Shown here: piece by piece, positions 1 to 8,028 of the stretch
Position numbering within the stretch: the first letter of the stretch is position 1
Layout: every line of letters begins with the position of its first letter
NCBI RefSeq assembly: GCF_030160715.1
Contig: NZ_BSOW01000017.1
Coordinates: forward strand, 124,001-188,000
DNA length: 64,000 bases
Source: Bradyrhizobium iriomotense
GTDB lineage: Bacteria; Pseudomonadota; Alphaproteobacteria; Rhizobiales; Xanthobacteraceae
Direction: 5' to 3'
Made by a program: the position numbers and the translations under genes
Notes under the pieces: generated by a model
Database searches by the model: none
What the model was told of the DNA's origin: nothing
Seen by the model: only the letters and a program-made list of their open reading frames with translations

Positions 1-1128
1 GGGGCGATCGACGCGTTGCGCGGGCTGGCGCTGTTCGGCGTGCTGGCGATCAACCTGGAAATGGAGTTTCGCGTCTCGATTTTCCGGCAGCTTCTTCCCG
101 CAAGCCCGGACCCGACACTGAACGGCGTCGTCGACGCCGCACTTGCGCTGTTCGTAGACATGAAGGCGTTCGCGCTGTTCTCGTTCCTGTTCGGCGTGGG
201 CCTCGCCATCCAGTTCGACCGGCTCAGCACCTCGCCGCGGCGAACGCGCCTCCTCATCCGGCGGCTGCTCGCGCTGCTGCTGTTCGGCGTGATCCACCTC
301 GTCCTGATCTGGAACGGCGACATCCTGACTGAATACGCACTGGCCGGCCTCGTCGTGCTGCCTTTTTTGTTCGCGCCGCGCTGGGTGGTCACGATCGCGG
401 CGGCGGTCATCCTGACCTTCTATGTGCTGCAACCGGTGCTGCCGAGCTTCATCAGCTTTCCCAATCGGTACATGCTGGCGGCGTTCGTGGAGGCAGCGAA
501 CCAGACTTACGCAAATGGGAGCTTTGCAGAGGTGCTGGCGCTGCGGGTGAAGGAGCTCCCTGCCCTGCTGCCGCTGCATCTCTACGTGTTTCCGCGCACG
601 ATCGGCCTCTTCCTGGTGGGCGTTCTCTGCTGGCGAGGCGGGCTGTTCACTGAGCTGGCCGGACGATGCCGAAACCTGCTGGCGATCGCGGGCTTCGCGG
701 CCGTCGCGGGCGGCGTGCTGCTGGCGCGCTTCACACACCCGTCCGCGGCTTTGGCAAACCCCATCATCCTGGCGTCAGGATATGCCGCCCTGGTGATCGC
801 CATCGAACAGACGCCAGCCGGCGCAAGGCTGCTCCGCTTCGCCGAGCCGGTCGGACGCATGGCCTTCACCAACTACATCGTCCAGTCGGTCGTACTCGGC
901 TTCATCTTCTACGGCTACGGCCTCGGGCTGTTCGGCAGGCTCGGCTCGGCGGCCGGCCTGCTTCTTGTCGTGGCGATCTACGCTGCACAGGTGGTGGTGA
1001 GCCGGCTTTGGCTCGCACGCTTCGCCTATGGTCCGATCGAATGGCTGTGGCGTAGCCTGATGTATGGACGCGCGCCGCTCTTCCGGATCGAAGGCTACCC
1101 TCGAAAAGCACCCTTCGCTCGTCTTTGA
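1..1128 (+). CDS. DUF418 family membrane protein, 5'-truncated by window edge
   Basis: The reading frame is open from the first base, and the residues before the first possible in-window start (GAIDALRG) match the usual beginning of DUF418 proteins, so the true start lies upstream. The protein is rich in hydrophobic segments (roughly eight predicted membrane helices) and ends with the conserved DUF418 C-terminal region: a GRMAFTNYIVQS motif followed by helices and a YGPIEWLWR tail. Function of the family is unknown; inner-membrane location is inferred from composition. It ends 40 bp before a convergent small lipoprotein gene. Confidence 0.85.
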   Translation, partial: GAIDALRGLALFGVLAINLEMEFRVSIFRQLLPASPDPTLNGVVDAALALFVDMKAFALFSFLFGVGLAIQFDRLSTSPRRTRLLIRRLLALLLFGVIHLVLIWNGDILTEYALAGLVVLPFLFAPRWVVTIAAAVILTFYVLQPVLPSFISFPNRYMLAAFVEAANQTYANGSFAEVLALRVKELPALLPLHLYVFPRTIGLFLVGVLCWRGGLFTELAGRCRNLLAIAGFAAVAGGVLLARFTHPSAALANPIILASGYAALVIAIEQTPAGARLLRFAEPVGRMAFTNYIVQSVVLGFIFYGYGLGLFGRLGSAAGLLLVVAIYAAQVVVSRLWLARFAYGPIEWLWRSLMYGRAPLFRIEGYPRKAPFARL

Positions 1129-1168
1129 TGAGGAGAGCTCTTGCCGGATCAGGTGTGCGCCGCGCCCC

Positions 1169-1381
1169 TTACCGCGCGCCCTTCAGCGTGCAGGAGGTGG
1201 TGCAGGTCACGGTCGTGCCGCGGTCGCACGACTTGCAGGCGGCGACGCACTGATTCATGTCCCTGGCATTGTAGGAGCTGTAGTTGCGCAGCGGGCAAGC
1301 GGCGGTCGTACCGGTGATGTCCTGCTCCGGCTCGCAGGCCGCCGTCATGAGTGAAAGCAATATGATCACGAGAGCCCGCAT
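1169..1381 (-). CDS. small putative lipoprotein, cysteine-rich
   Basis: This 70-residue protein starts at the internal ATG (MRALVIILL). A longer upstream reading is possible but lacks signal character. Residues 1-16 form a signal peptide ending in the lipobox-like LMTAAC, so the first mature residue would be the lipidated Cys. The mature part has six more cysteines in a compact C-x(13)-C-x(3)-C-like arrangement, suggesting disulfides in the periplasm. No family recognised. Convergent with the DUF418 gene. Confidence 0.6.
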   Translation of the reverse strand: MRALVIILLSLMTAACEPEQDITGTTAACPLRNYSSYNARDMNQCVAACKSCDRGTTVTCTTSCTLKGAR

Positions 1382-1527
1382 GGGATGACCTGCAAAGCGA
1401 CAGTTCCTGGAGCCGTTGTACGGCAATGGCCTCCAGCATTCCCACCTGTGAGGAATCGCGGCACGCGACCAGCCCTCACATCCCAAGAGGATGCGCGCCA
1501 AGTGTTAAGAACGGCTTGCGGCTGGCG

Positions 1528-1704
1528 TCACGCCGCCGCTTTGGGCGAAATCGCCCGCCGCGCGTCGGCCGCCAGCTCGTAGTAGCGTTCCGCGAGCTTG
1601 AGATAAAACTCCCGCTTTGCACTGTCGGTCGCGAGCTTGGCGATCAGCTCGCACTCCGCGGTGAGCGTCTCAAACCGTTCCAACCTGTCCTGAAGTTCCG
1701 TCAT
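1528..1704 (-). CDS. small hypothetical protein (58 aa), helical
   Basis: The ATG lies 7 nt after a GGGGA ribosome-binding sequence. The product starts MTELQDRLERFETL and contains the stretch AKREFYLKLAERYYELAADA. It is entirely helix-favouring, charged and free of stop or rare-codon interruptions, with GC3 like its neighbours. It looks like the short conserved helical proteins common in Bradyrhizobium, but I cannot name a family or a function. It stands alone between the lipoprotein gene and the zinc-ribbon gene, all on the minus strand. Confidence 0.6.
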   Translation of the reverse strand: MTELQDRLERFETLTAECELIAKLATDSAKREFYLKLAERYYELAADARRAISPKAAA

Positions 1705-1800
1705 CGGCGTGTCCCCATAAAACGCCTTCGAAGAAACACGAGGGTAAGCCCGCGAAATAGGTCACGGCGAACATCTTTATCTGACTAAATCAATTTTTTG

Positions 1801-1831
1801 CCCGACGCGGTCTCGCCAACCACGCGTCGGG
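1801..1831. repeat. inverted repeat between two small genes
   Basis: CCCGACGCG and CGCGTCGGG form a perfect 9-bp stem with a 13-nt loop. A T6 run lies directly to its left on the plus strand, so on the minus strand the hairpin is followed by A6. It is therefore not a classical intrinsic terminator for the zinc-ribbon gene upstream. It may still act as a transcript-end structure or be a palindromic remnant. Confidence 0.5.
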
Positions 1832-1901
1832 ACTTGCGGCATCTTGGGACGACGACGCAGGGCACCGGCACGACACGATTGTCAGCCGGAGGACGCGGAT
1901 C

Positions 1902-2093
1902 TTACGCGCGGATCCCCTTCATCGAGGGCTGGATCGTCAGACGGTAGGCCACAAAGGCGAGACCATCGAACTTCTCCACGACCTCGTCGCAGGCCGGGCA
2001 GCGGTACTCCCCGGTCGTGGGCGGCTCCGTCGCCAGCTCAAGCCGCCGAAAGCCGGCCTTGCAATGCGGACAGGTCACATCGCCCTTCTTCAT
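1902..2093 (-). CDS. zinc-ribbon protein (63 aa)
   Basis: Small cytosolic protein with a CPHC pair near residue 8 and a CPAC pair near residue 32, the spacing of a zinc ribbon, followed by a short beta-rich tail. Similar small proteins are common and uncharacterised in Bradyrhizobium. Start is the ATG at the beginning of MKKGDVTCPHC. An 8-bp direct repeat (CGCGGATC) flanks its TAA stop codon. Function unknown; nucleic-acid or protein binding would be a guess. Confidence 0.7.
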   Translation of the reverse strand: MKKGDVTCPHCKAGFRRLELATEPPTTGEYRCPACDEVVEKFDGLAFVAYRLTIQPSMKGIRA

Positions 2094-2183
2094 GGATCAC
2101 CCTGTAATATTACGGGCGCATTCATAGCACAGCTTGAGCCGGAACTTGGACCGGCTCAGCTCATTCGGAGCAACGCGTTTGGA

Positions 2184-3920
2184 TCATTTATGCTCCATCC
2201 GCCAGGCGCCATCCCAATCCGCGGCCGGCGGATTGGCCTGGAGCTGCTCGAGGCGGGTGAGCAGCGTGCGTGATGGACCATCGCCGGGAACCCTCTCCAG
2301 CGCAGCGTTGAAGGCGTTCCGCGCCTCGTCCCAGCGGCCAGCTCGATACGCGGCAAGCCCTTCGGCGTAGCGCGCCCGCAGGCTCACCTGCTCCTGTGGG
2401 AGCGCACCGGCCTTGCCCATCACCTCGAACACGGGCTGCGGCAGGCTCTGCCCTGCAACCGCGAGGCGGTCGATCTCGCGCAGCTCGAGGCTCGCGCCGA
2501 GGGCAGCGGCCGTCGCCTGCGAGATCAGGATGCGGGTGCCATAAAATTTGTTCGCCGCCTCCAGCCGCGAGGCGAGGTTCACCGCATCGCCCATGACGGT
2601 AAAGCTCATCATCAGCTCCGAGCCGATGCTGCCGGTCAGGACCTCGCCGGTGGCGATGCCGATCCGCAGGTCGCAAGGAGCGGGCATGGCGCGGATGCCG
2701 AGGAGATCGGGGAGCTGCTTCTGGAGCGCCGGCACCTGGTCGGCCATGTCGAGCGCGGCATGGCAGGCGAGCTGCGCCTGCTCGGCCTCCTCGATGAAGG
2801 GCGGGCCCCAATAGGACATGATGGCGTCGCCGATATATTTGTCGATGACGCCGCGATTGGCCCGAATGGGCTCCGACATGACCGTGAAATAGTGGTTCAT
2901 GACCTTGACGAGACCGCGCGGCGTCATGCCCTCGCTCATCGAGGTGAAGCCGCTCATGTCGCAGAACATGATGGTCATCACGCGCCGCTGGCCGTCGACG
3001 GCGACCTCCGGCCGATCGATCAGCCCCTGCACCACCTTCGGATCGATGTAGCGGCCAAAGGTCTCGCGGATGCGCTCGTTGCGGCGCAGCTGCTCGATCA
3101 TGCGGTTGAACGCGGCGGCGAGCTCGCCGATCTCGTCCTTCGTCGACACGCTGATGGTGTGGTCGAAGTGGCCCGCCTCGACCTCGCGCGTGCCGGCGAG
3201 CAACAGCCGCACCGGACGCGTGATGCCGCTGGAGACCAGGATCGCAAAGGCAAGCCCGACGATCGCCGCCAGCGCCGTCACGACGCCCGAGATCACGATC
3301 GCCTGGCGCTGGTGACGGATCACCTGCGCCGTGCTCGCGAACACCTGCGCCAGCATGTCGCTGCGAATTGCATCGACACGCTGGGTGAAGAGGTCGCGTA
3401 GCGCATCGACATGGACCATCGTATCGCGCGTCGCGGCAAAGTCCTTGGCTTCGAGCTGCCTGAGCAGCTTTGCGTCCGCCTCGGTGAGCTCGCGGCGCAA
3501 CTCCGACAGCGCACTCTCGATCCTGGCATCGATGCGGCCGAGCGCCGCGTTGTCGGACGGCGTGCTCTCGTCCTCGATGATCGCGTTGATCAGTTTTCGC
3601 GCGCCTTCGGCCTCCTTGACGATGAGCGCGTCCGACTCCCGATATTCGCGCAAGCGGCTCGCATAGCCCTCCTCGTCCGGCGGCGTCTGCGTCTTGGCGA
3701 TCACCATGCGCCGCATCGCCAGCGCCCGCTCCAGCGAGCGGACATTGGCGCGCGCCAGATCGCCATAGGCAGGAATGTACCGGTTGGTCAGCTCATCAAG
3801 GAGATGGCCGACCCGGCTCGACATCACCATCGACAGGATCGAGGTGATCACCATCAGCACGATCAGCCCGAGGGCGATGCCGACGATCTTGCGCCTGATC
3901 GATTGGTTGAAAATCGGCAT
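2184..3920 (-). CDS. membrane-bound class III adenylate cyclase with HAMP domain
   Basis: The start is taken as the ATG of MPIFNQSIRRK (578 aa); an in-frame GTG 42 codons upstream exists but adds a non-conserved leader. Membrane helices lie near residues 12-33 and 206-232 and enclose a helical periplasmic sensor. A HAMP segment follows (about 232-285), then the cyclase domain (about 310-480). Metal-binding Asp321 (FCDMSG) and Asp365 (DKYIGD) are present, with Lys361 and Asp445 as expected for ATP specificity, and Asn448 and Arg452 for the transition state. All catalytic positions look intact, so it should make cAMP. The C-terminus has a TPR-like helical pair. The ligand is unknown. It is divergent from the lytic transglycosylase gene. 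Confidence 0.88.
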   Translation of the reverse strand: MPIFNQSIRRKIVGIALGLIVLMVITSILSMVMSSRVGHLLDELTNRYIPAYGDLARANVRSLERALAMRRMVIAKTQTPPDEEGYASRLREYRESDALIVKEAEGARKLINAIIEDESTPSDNAALGRIDARIESALSELRRELTEADAKLLRQLEAKDFAATRDTMVHVDALRDLFTQRVDAIRSDMLAQVFASTAQVIRHQRQAIVISGVVTALAAIVGLAFAILVSSGITRPVRLLLAGTREVEAGHFDHTISVSTKDEIGELAAAFNRMIEQLRRNERIRETFGRYIDPKVVQGLIDRPEVAVDGQRRVMTIMFCDMSGFTSMSEGMTPRGLVKVMNHYFTVMSEPIRANRGVIDKYIGDAIMSYWGPPFIEEAEQAQLACHAALDMADQVPALQKQLPDLLGIRAMPAPCDLRIGIATGEVLTGSIGSELMMSFTVMGDAVNLASRLEAANKFYGTRILISQATAAALGASLELREIDRLAVAGQSLPQPVFEVMGKAGALPQEQVSLRARYAEGLAAYRAGRWDEARNAFNAALERVPGDGPSRTLLTRLEQLQANPPAADWDGAWRMEHK

Positions 3921-4269
3921 GGCGAACTTGGGCAATTGGGATTGAGGAACCTTGCGACCTCCATACACCGGAACCGTTACCTGAAACACGCGCAATCTGG
4001 CCTGAAAGGCTGCTTCGCAGGGGTTTTTCGCGACAGTCGCCGGCACGCTCCACGAAGGTTAACGCATATTTACGATTCCATGGAGCGCCCGGTGTCATAC
4101 GGAGTGTGAGTTGCAAAAGCCTTCCGGTTCGATTTCGGCGGCATTTTTGCCGCAATGTTGCCGGAGCGTGACGTCGATCAAACGAGGCGTGCTATCGTTT
4201 GAGTCGCTCAAGCCCGCATCACGTCGCGGATCTTGGTTTGTGCTGATGGTTTCGCAGGGGGACCATGGA

Positions 4270-6465
4270 ATGAACCAGTGCCTACGCTCGCTTGCGTGTT
4301 TCCTCACCGTGGCTGCACTCGCACTCGTCTCGACAGAGGCGGCGGCGAAAGGCCATCACAAGCAATCAGGTCCGAAGAAGACGCATGAGGCGAAGGCCGG
4401 CAAGCAGCGCAGCGCTGCGGCCGGCAAGCATCGACACAGCAAGCATGCGGACGCGAAACGGAAATCGAAGACGCAGGACGAGGAGCCGTCGGAGAAGCCT
4501 TCGCGGCCGCCGCTGACCGGCGATCTCGCCGCGCTGAAGGATGCGATCGATCTGGCGCGCAAGGCCAAGACCGATGACGCCACCGCGGCCAGGAACCGGA
4601 TCGCCGATCCCGCCGGGCAAAAGCTCGCCGAATGGTTCATCCTGCGGCACTCCGAGACGACCGCCGACTTCAATCGCTACGTCGCGTTCATTGCCGCCAA
4701 TCCCGACTGGCCGAGCATCGCCTCGTTCCGCCGCCGCGCCGAGGCGCGGCTCTGGCAGGAGAAGAGCGATGCGACCACCGTGCACAAGTTCACCGCCGAC
4801 CGGCCGCAGAGCGCCAAGGGAAAGTTCGCGCTCGCGCGCGTGCTGCTGGCCGAGGGCAATCGCGACGACGCCGCAAGGCTCGTGCGTTCCGTCTGGCGCA
4901 AGGAGGAATTGTCCGAGCGCACGGAGAGCGACGCTTACGAGGCGTTCCGCAATCTTTTGACCGCGGATGATCATCGCGCCCGCATGGACAAGTGGCTCGG
5001 CGCCAGGGAATACGGCGCGGCGCGCCGCGCCGCAAAGCGTCTCGGCAACGACGAGCTTGCGATCGTGAAGGCCTGTGCCGCGGTCACCGGCAAGGAGAAC
5101 AAGGCCAAGGACTATCTGGAGGACGTGCCGGCGGATGCGCGCCGCGATCTCGGCTACACGCTGTGCCGCGCGCAATGGCATCTCCTGAAGGACCACATCG
5201 ACGATGCGGCGCAGGTGATCCTCGCAGCCTCTGCCGACACCATGGCGCTCCAGGACACCGACGCCTGGTGGCGCGAGCGCCGGCTGCTGGCGCGCAAGCT
5301 GCTCGACCAGGGCAAATTCAGGACGGCCTACGACGTGGTGCGCACGGCCGCCGTGCCTGCGATGGAGGTCTACCGCGTCGACTATCACTTCATGTGCGGC
5401 TGGATTGCGCTGCGCTATCTCGACGATCCCAAGACGGCGCTGATGCATTTTGCCGCGATTGACGAAGGCTCGGTCAATCCGATCGCGCTGTCGCGAGGGC
5501 ACTATTGGCGCGGCCGTGCGGCGGAAGTCCTCGGCGGAGCCGCCGACGCGCTTCGGAGCTACCAGGCGGCCGCCCGCTATTCGACCGCCTATTACGGCCA
5601 GCTCGCGCGCGCAAGGCTCGGCCTCGAGCGCATCGATCTGCGCGCGCCCTCGCCCGTGCTCGCCTCCGACGCCCAGCCCTCGGACGAGCGCGTGCGTGCG
5701 GCCGACATGCTCTACGAGGTCGGCGAGCGCGACGTCGCCTTCTCCTACGTCGCCGATTTTGCCGGAGAGAGCACCGACGTCGCCGCGCTCGAAGCGCTCG
5801 GTGAGCTCACGGGCCGGCGCAACGACGCGCACGCGATGCTGGAGATCGGCAAGCTGGCGCTCGCCCGCGGACTAGCGCTCGACCACTACGCCTTCCCGAC
5901 CATCGGCATTCCCACGCACAAGCAGGTCGCGCCCGAGATCGAGACAAGCGTGATCTATTCGGTGGCGCGGACCGAAAGCGCGTTCGACCAGCGCGACAAG
6001 TCGCCGGCCAACGCGGTCGGGCTGATGCAGGTCACCCCGGAGGCCGGGCGCGACACCGCAAAGCGGTTCGGCGTCACCTACGACTGGGACCGCATGGTCT
6101 CCGATCCCGTCTACAATACCCAGATGGGTGCGGCCGAGCTCAGCGCGCTGTTGTCGGAATATCGCGGCAACCAGATCATGACCTTCGCCGGCTACAATGC
6201 CGGTCGCGGCCGGGTCAGGGACTGGGTGCAGGCGCACGGCGATCCCCGCGACCCCAAGGTCGATCCGGTCGACTGGGTCGAGCGCATCCCGCTGTCGGAG
6301 ACGCGCAACTACGTCCAGCGCGTGATCGAGAACGTGCTGGTCTACCGCGCGCGGTTCGAGGGGGCCGGTGCCGTAGCGGCAAAATCCGACCAGCGCGTCG
6401 TGACGCAGGAGGTCCGCGCAAAGCCCGCGGCGGCAACGCCTGCGAGCTTCACGGGCGCGGATTGA
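4270..6465 (+). CDS. slt: soluble lytic murein transglycosylase (Slt70-like)
   Basis: 731-residue periplasmic enzyme cleaving the MurNAc-GlcNAc bond of peptidoglycan with 1,6-anhydro product formation. The start is the ATG of MNQCLRSLACFL, 7 nt after a CAGGGGGA ribosome-binding site; it opens a signal peptide cleaved near TEAAA. A Lys/His-rich low-complexity linker follows (about 30-80), then a long superhelical alpha domain. The SLT catalytic domain begins near residue 558, with catalytic Glu569 in ARTESAFD, then GLMQVTP and FAGYNAGRGRV. Length and layout match the Slt70 family. The stop codon sits in the first copy of a short tandem repeat. Confidence 0.92.
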   Translation: MNQCLRSLACFLTVAALALVSTEAAAKGHHKQSGPKKTHEAKAGKQRSAAAGKHRHSKHADAKRKSKTQDEEPSEKPSRPPLTGDLAALKDAIDLARKAKTDDATAARNRIADPAGQKLAEWFILRHSETTADFNRYVAFIAANPDWPSIASFRRRAEARLWQEKSDATTVHKFTADRPQSAKGKFALARVLLAEGNRDDAARLVRSVWRKEELSERTESDAYEAFRNLLTADDHRARMDKWLGAREYGAARRAAKRLGNDELAIVKACAAVTGKENKAKDYLEDVPADARRDLGYTLCRAQWHLLKDHIDDAAQVILAASADTMALQDTDAWWRERRLLARKLLDQGKFRTAYDVVRTAAVPAMEVYRVDYHFMCGWIALRYLDDPKTALMHFAAIDEGSVNPIALSRGHYWRGRAAEVLGGAADALRSYQAAARYSTAYYGQLARARLGLERIDLRAPSPVLASDAQPSDERVRAADMLYEVGERDVAFSYVADFAGESTDVAALEALGELTGRRNDAHAMLEIGKLALARGLALDHYAFPTIGIPTHKQVAPEIETSVIYSVARTESAFDQRDKSPANAVGLMQVTPEAGRDTAKRFGVTYDWDRMVSDPVYNTQMGAAELSALLSEYRGNQIMTFAGYNAGRGRVRDWVQAHGDPRDPKVDPVDWVERIPLSETRNYVQRVIENVLVYRARFEGAGAVAAKSDQRVVTQEVRAKPAAATPASFTGAD

Positions 6466-6497
6466 CCCTTGCGTATTGACCTTTGGAATTGACCCTT
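6461..6497 (+). repeat. three-copy tandem repeat spanning the slt stop codon
   Basis: ATTGACCCTT, ATTGACCTTT and ATTGACCCTT occur at 6461, 6475 and 6488. The TGA of slt lies in the first copy. Spacings of 14 and 13 bases put each later TGA in a different frame from its predecessor. Confidence 0.75.
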
Positions 6498-6503
6498 GGA
6501 GCC

Positions 6504-6579
6504 GTGGGTGGGTTAGCGAAACGTGACCCACCACGATGTGGAGGGGGCGTGGTGTGCTACGCCATCTGCTAACCCACCC
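6504..6579. repeat. interspersed palindromic repeat (GTGGGTTAGC family)
   Basis: GGTGGGTTAGC at the left end and GCTAACCCACC at the right end are inverted copies. Internal partial copies (TGACCCACC) also occur. The sequence resembles a family of intergenic palindromes I associate with Bradyrhizobium genomes. It lies between the convergent slt and small cysteine-rich protein genes and could fold into a transcript-end hairpin. Confidence 0.65.
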
Positions 6580-6647
6580 TCGCTGGTCGACGCCTCCGGG
6601 GCTGGACGAGGCGCCTCTCAGGTCTGGTGATGCGGCTCCACGCGGGC

Positions 6648-7025
6648 TCAATTGCGTGGCTCGCTACCACCTCCTTCCGTAGCCATCAGGTCGTGAACGC
6701 CCAAACATGCGTCGGTCAATGCTCGCGAGAGAGCCCACATCTGTATCGTGGAGCTCCAGCACGACACCGCACCCAGGATCGCGAGGACTTCGATGGCGCG
6801 GCTGGCGGTGGTCGCGATATTCTCGCTGGCCCGTGTCCCGGTGAGGCCGGGCATCGCCCACTCCATCACCAGCGTCGTGAGCTCGTTTCGGCGGTAGCAA
6901 TCATGGTCACAGTAGCGGCGCTGCGTCCGCGCATGCCGGATATAGCCGGATTGGAGCGGCTGCGAGCAGGTGCTGCAGGCGGCCTCGCGCGAGGGCGGCT
7001 CGTGATTGACCACCACGAACTTCAT
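6648..7025 (-). CDS. small CxxC/CxxxC protein, third gene of a coupled set
   Basis: 125 residues. The N-terminal half carries CSTC near residue 17 and YCDHDCYRR near residue 38, a four-cysteine zinc-finger-like pattern. It aligns with the 64-residue protein encoded just upstream (both begin M-[KR]-F, then V-x-V-N, then C-x2-C and Y-C-D-x2-C-Y), so the two look like tandem paralogues. The C-terminal half is less ordered. Its ATG overlaps the upstream stop codon as ATGA, implying translational coupling. No known function. Confidence 0.6.
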   Translation of the reverse strand: MKFVVVNHEPPSREAACSTCSQPLQSGYIRHARTQRRYCDHDCYRRNELTTLVMEWAMPGLTGTRASENIATTASRAIEVLAILGAVSCWSSTIQMWALSRALTDACLGVHDLMATEGGGSEPRN

Positions 7026-7216
7026 GACGCCGCCCTCGCGCGCTCCTGCCGCTCCGCCGAGGCTTCACGAAACAGCGCGTAACATTCATAGTCGCAATAG
7101 GGCAGATGCGTCCCGATCTCGCGCAGATAGCTGCCGTCGATGCGCTCCAGGCACTGCAAGCACCAGGTTTGCCGGAACGGCGTCCTGTCGTTCACCAAGA
7201 CGAAGGCGAACCTCAT
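7022..7216 (-). CDS. small CxxC/CxxxC protein (64 aa), second gene of a coupled set
   Basis: Start is the ATG of MRFAFVLVND, which overlaps the stop of the upstream secreted-protein gene (ATGA); a longer in-frame leader would lie inside that gene and is rejected. CLQC near residue 20 and YCDYECY near residue 42 form a compact zinc-finger-like set. Paralogous to the next gene. Being coupled to both neighbours suggests similar expression levels and perhaps a joint role, which is unknown. Confidence 0.65.
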   Translation of the reverse strand: MRFAFVLVNDRTPFRQTWCLQCLERIDGSYLREIGTHLPYCDYECYALFREASAERQERARAAS

Positions 7217-7608
7217 GTGGCACCTCCTAATGCGAAGCAGTAGACGGTATCCAGCGGAGAGAGCGCAGGCGGCGGCGCGCAAAGATGATTGCGGCCATCG
7301 GGGTTGTCCCTGTTCCGCTCCACCTTCTGGGCGGGGACCGGGATGTATTTGCCGTCTTCCCTGCGCCGCGCGTAAAGCTTGCCGTCTTCGTACCTGATGT
7401 CGGTCGGGTAGCAGTCCGCGCTGTTGCAGCAGCTGAGCGCCGGGTTATCCGGCATGTGCCAGGTCGAATAGAACTTTTCGTGCAGAGCCTGATCCTGAGC
7501 AGGATGCTGCCGATGGGCAGCACCTTGCCCAACCTCCTCCGCCTGGACCGCCGCAGTGAGGCCAAGGAGGAGAACGCCTGACAAGAGAAGCTTGCACGAT
7601 GGATTCAC
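7213..7608 (-). CDS. secreted hypothetical protein (131 aa), first gene of a coupled set
   Basis: N-terminal signal peptide (MNPSCKLLLSGVLLLGLTAA..., cleavage near VQAEE). The mature domain has FYSTWHMPD, an adjacent CC pair in ALSCCNSADCYP, then DIRYEDGKLYARR and a C-terminal Cys-containing CAPPP segment. I recognise this as a recurrent alphaproteobacterial periplasmic protein of unknown function but cannot name a domain. It begins the ATGA-linked series 7608-7213, 7216-7022, 7025-6648. Confidence 0.75.
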   Translation of the reverse strand: MNPSCKLLLSGVLLLGLTAAVQAEEVGQGAAHRQHPAQDQALHEKFYSTWHMPDNPALSCCNSADCYPTDIRYEDGKLYARRREDGKYIPVPAQKVERNRDNPDGRNHLCAPPPALSPLDTVYCFALGGAT

Positions 7609-7660
7609 ACGCAGCCTCCGGGATCAGAATTTCCGAACCGCCGGCCTCGCCGGCTAAATC

Positions 7661-7849
7661 TTACGCCACTTGAGCGCGAAACAACCAACGGCGGTCGTGT
7701 TCGCTGCGCGCACGGAAACGATCGAGGCACTTCTTGGAACAGAGCGCAGTTCGCCAGGAATAATATCGGATCAAGCCAAACTGCCTGTTACAAACGGCAC
7801 AGCTATGGTCTGAAGGGCGGCGCTCAGACTGTTCGGACTTGTCGCACAT
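7661..7849 (-). CDS. small zinc-finger-like protein (62 aa)
   Basis: Starts with MCDKSEQSERR, five nucleotides after GAGGGAGAG, a strong ribosome-binding site. Contains CAVC near residue 17 and CSKKC near residue 37, a treble-clef-like spacing, then a basic tail. Its first 79 bases overlap the end of the preceding gene in another frame. Function unknown; another member of this local group of cysteine-rich small proteins. Confidence 0.6.
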   Translation of the reverse strand: MCDKSEQSERRPSDHSCAVCNRQFGLIRYYSWRTALCSKKCLDRFRARSEHDRRWLFRAQVA

Positions 7850-8028
7850 CGTACTCTCCCTCGTTCCGTTGTCGGTTCTCTTCCTTCGAATTCACGTGCG
7901 TGCTGGATCGCGGAAATCGCCGTTTCGCCGTCGCAGCGCGCACACAGACGAAACGCGGCACAGGCGTCGTAATGGTCCGCCAGATCCTGCGGAACGTACG
8001 GGCAACGGGCGCAGAGCTTCACTCTCAT
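7771..8028 (-). CDS. small cysteine-rich protein (85 aa)
   Basis: The ATG of MRVKLCARCPYVPQDL follows GGGAGGTCG, a strong ribosome-binding site. The longer reading starting at 8145 lacks such a site and is rejected. Pairs CARC (residue 6) and CARC (near residue 29) give a four-cysteine site. The opening resembles a multi-copy family of small proteins I recall from Bradyrhizobium. The last 26 codons overlap the next gene out of frame, so the C-terminus may be poorly conserved. No function known. Confidence 0.6.
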   Translation of the reverse strand: MRVKLCARCPYVPQDLADHYDACAAFRLCARCDGETAISAIQHAREFEGREPTTERGRVRCATSPNSLSAALQTIAVPFVTGSLA

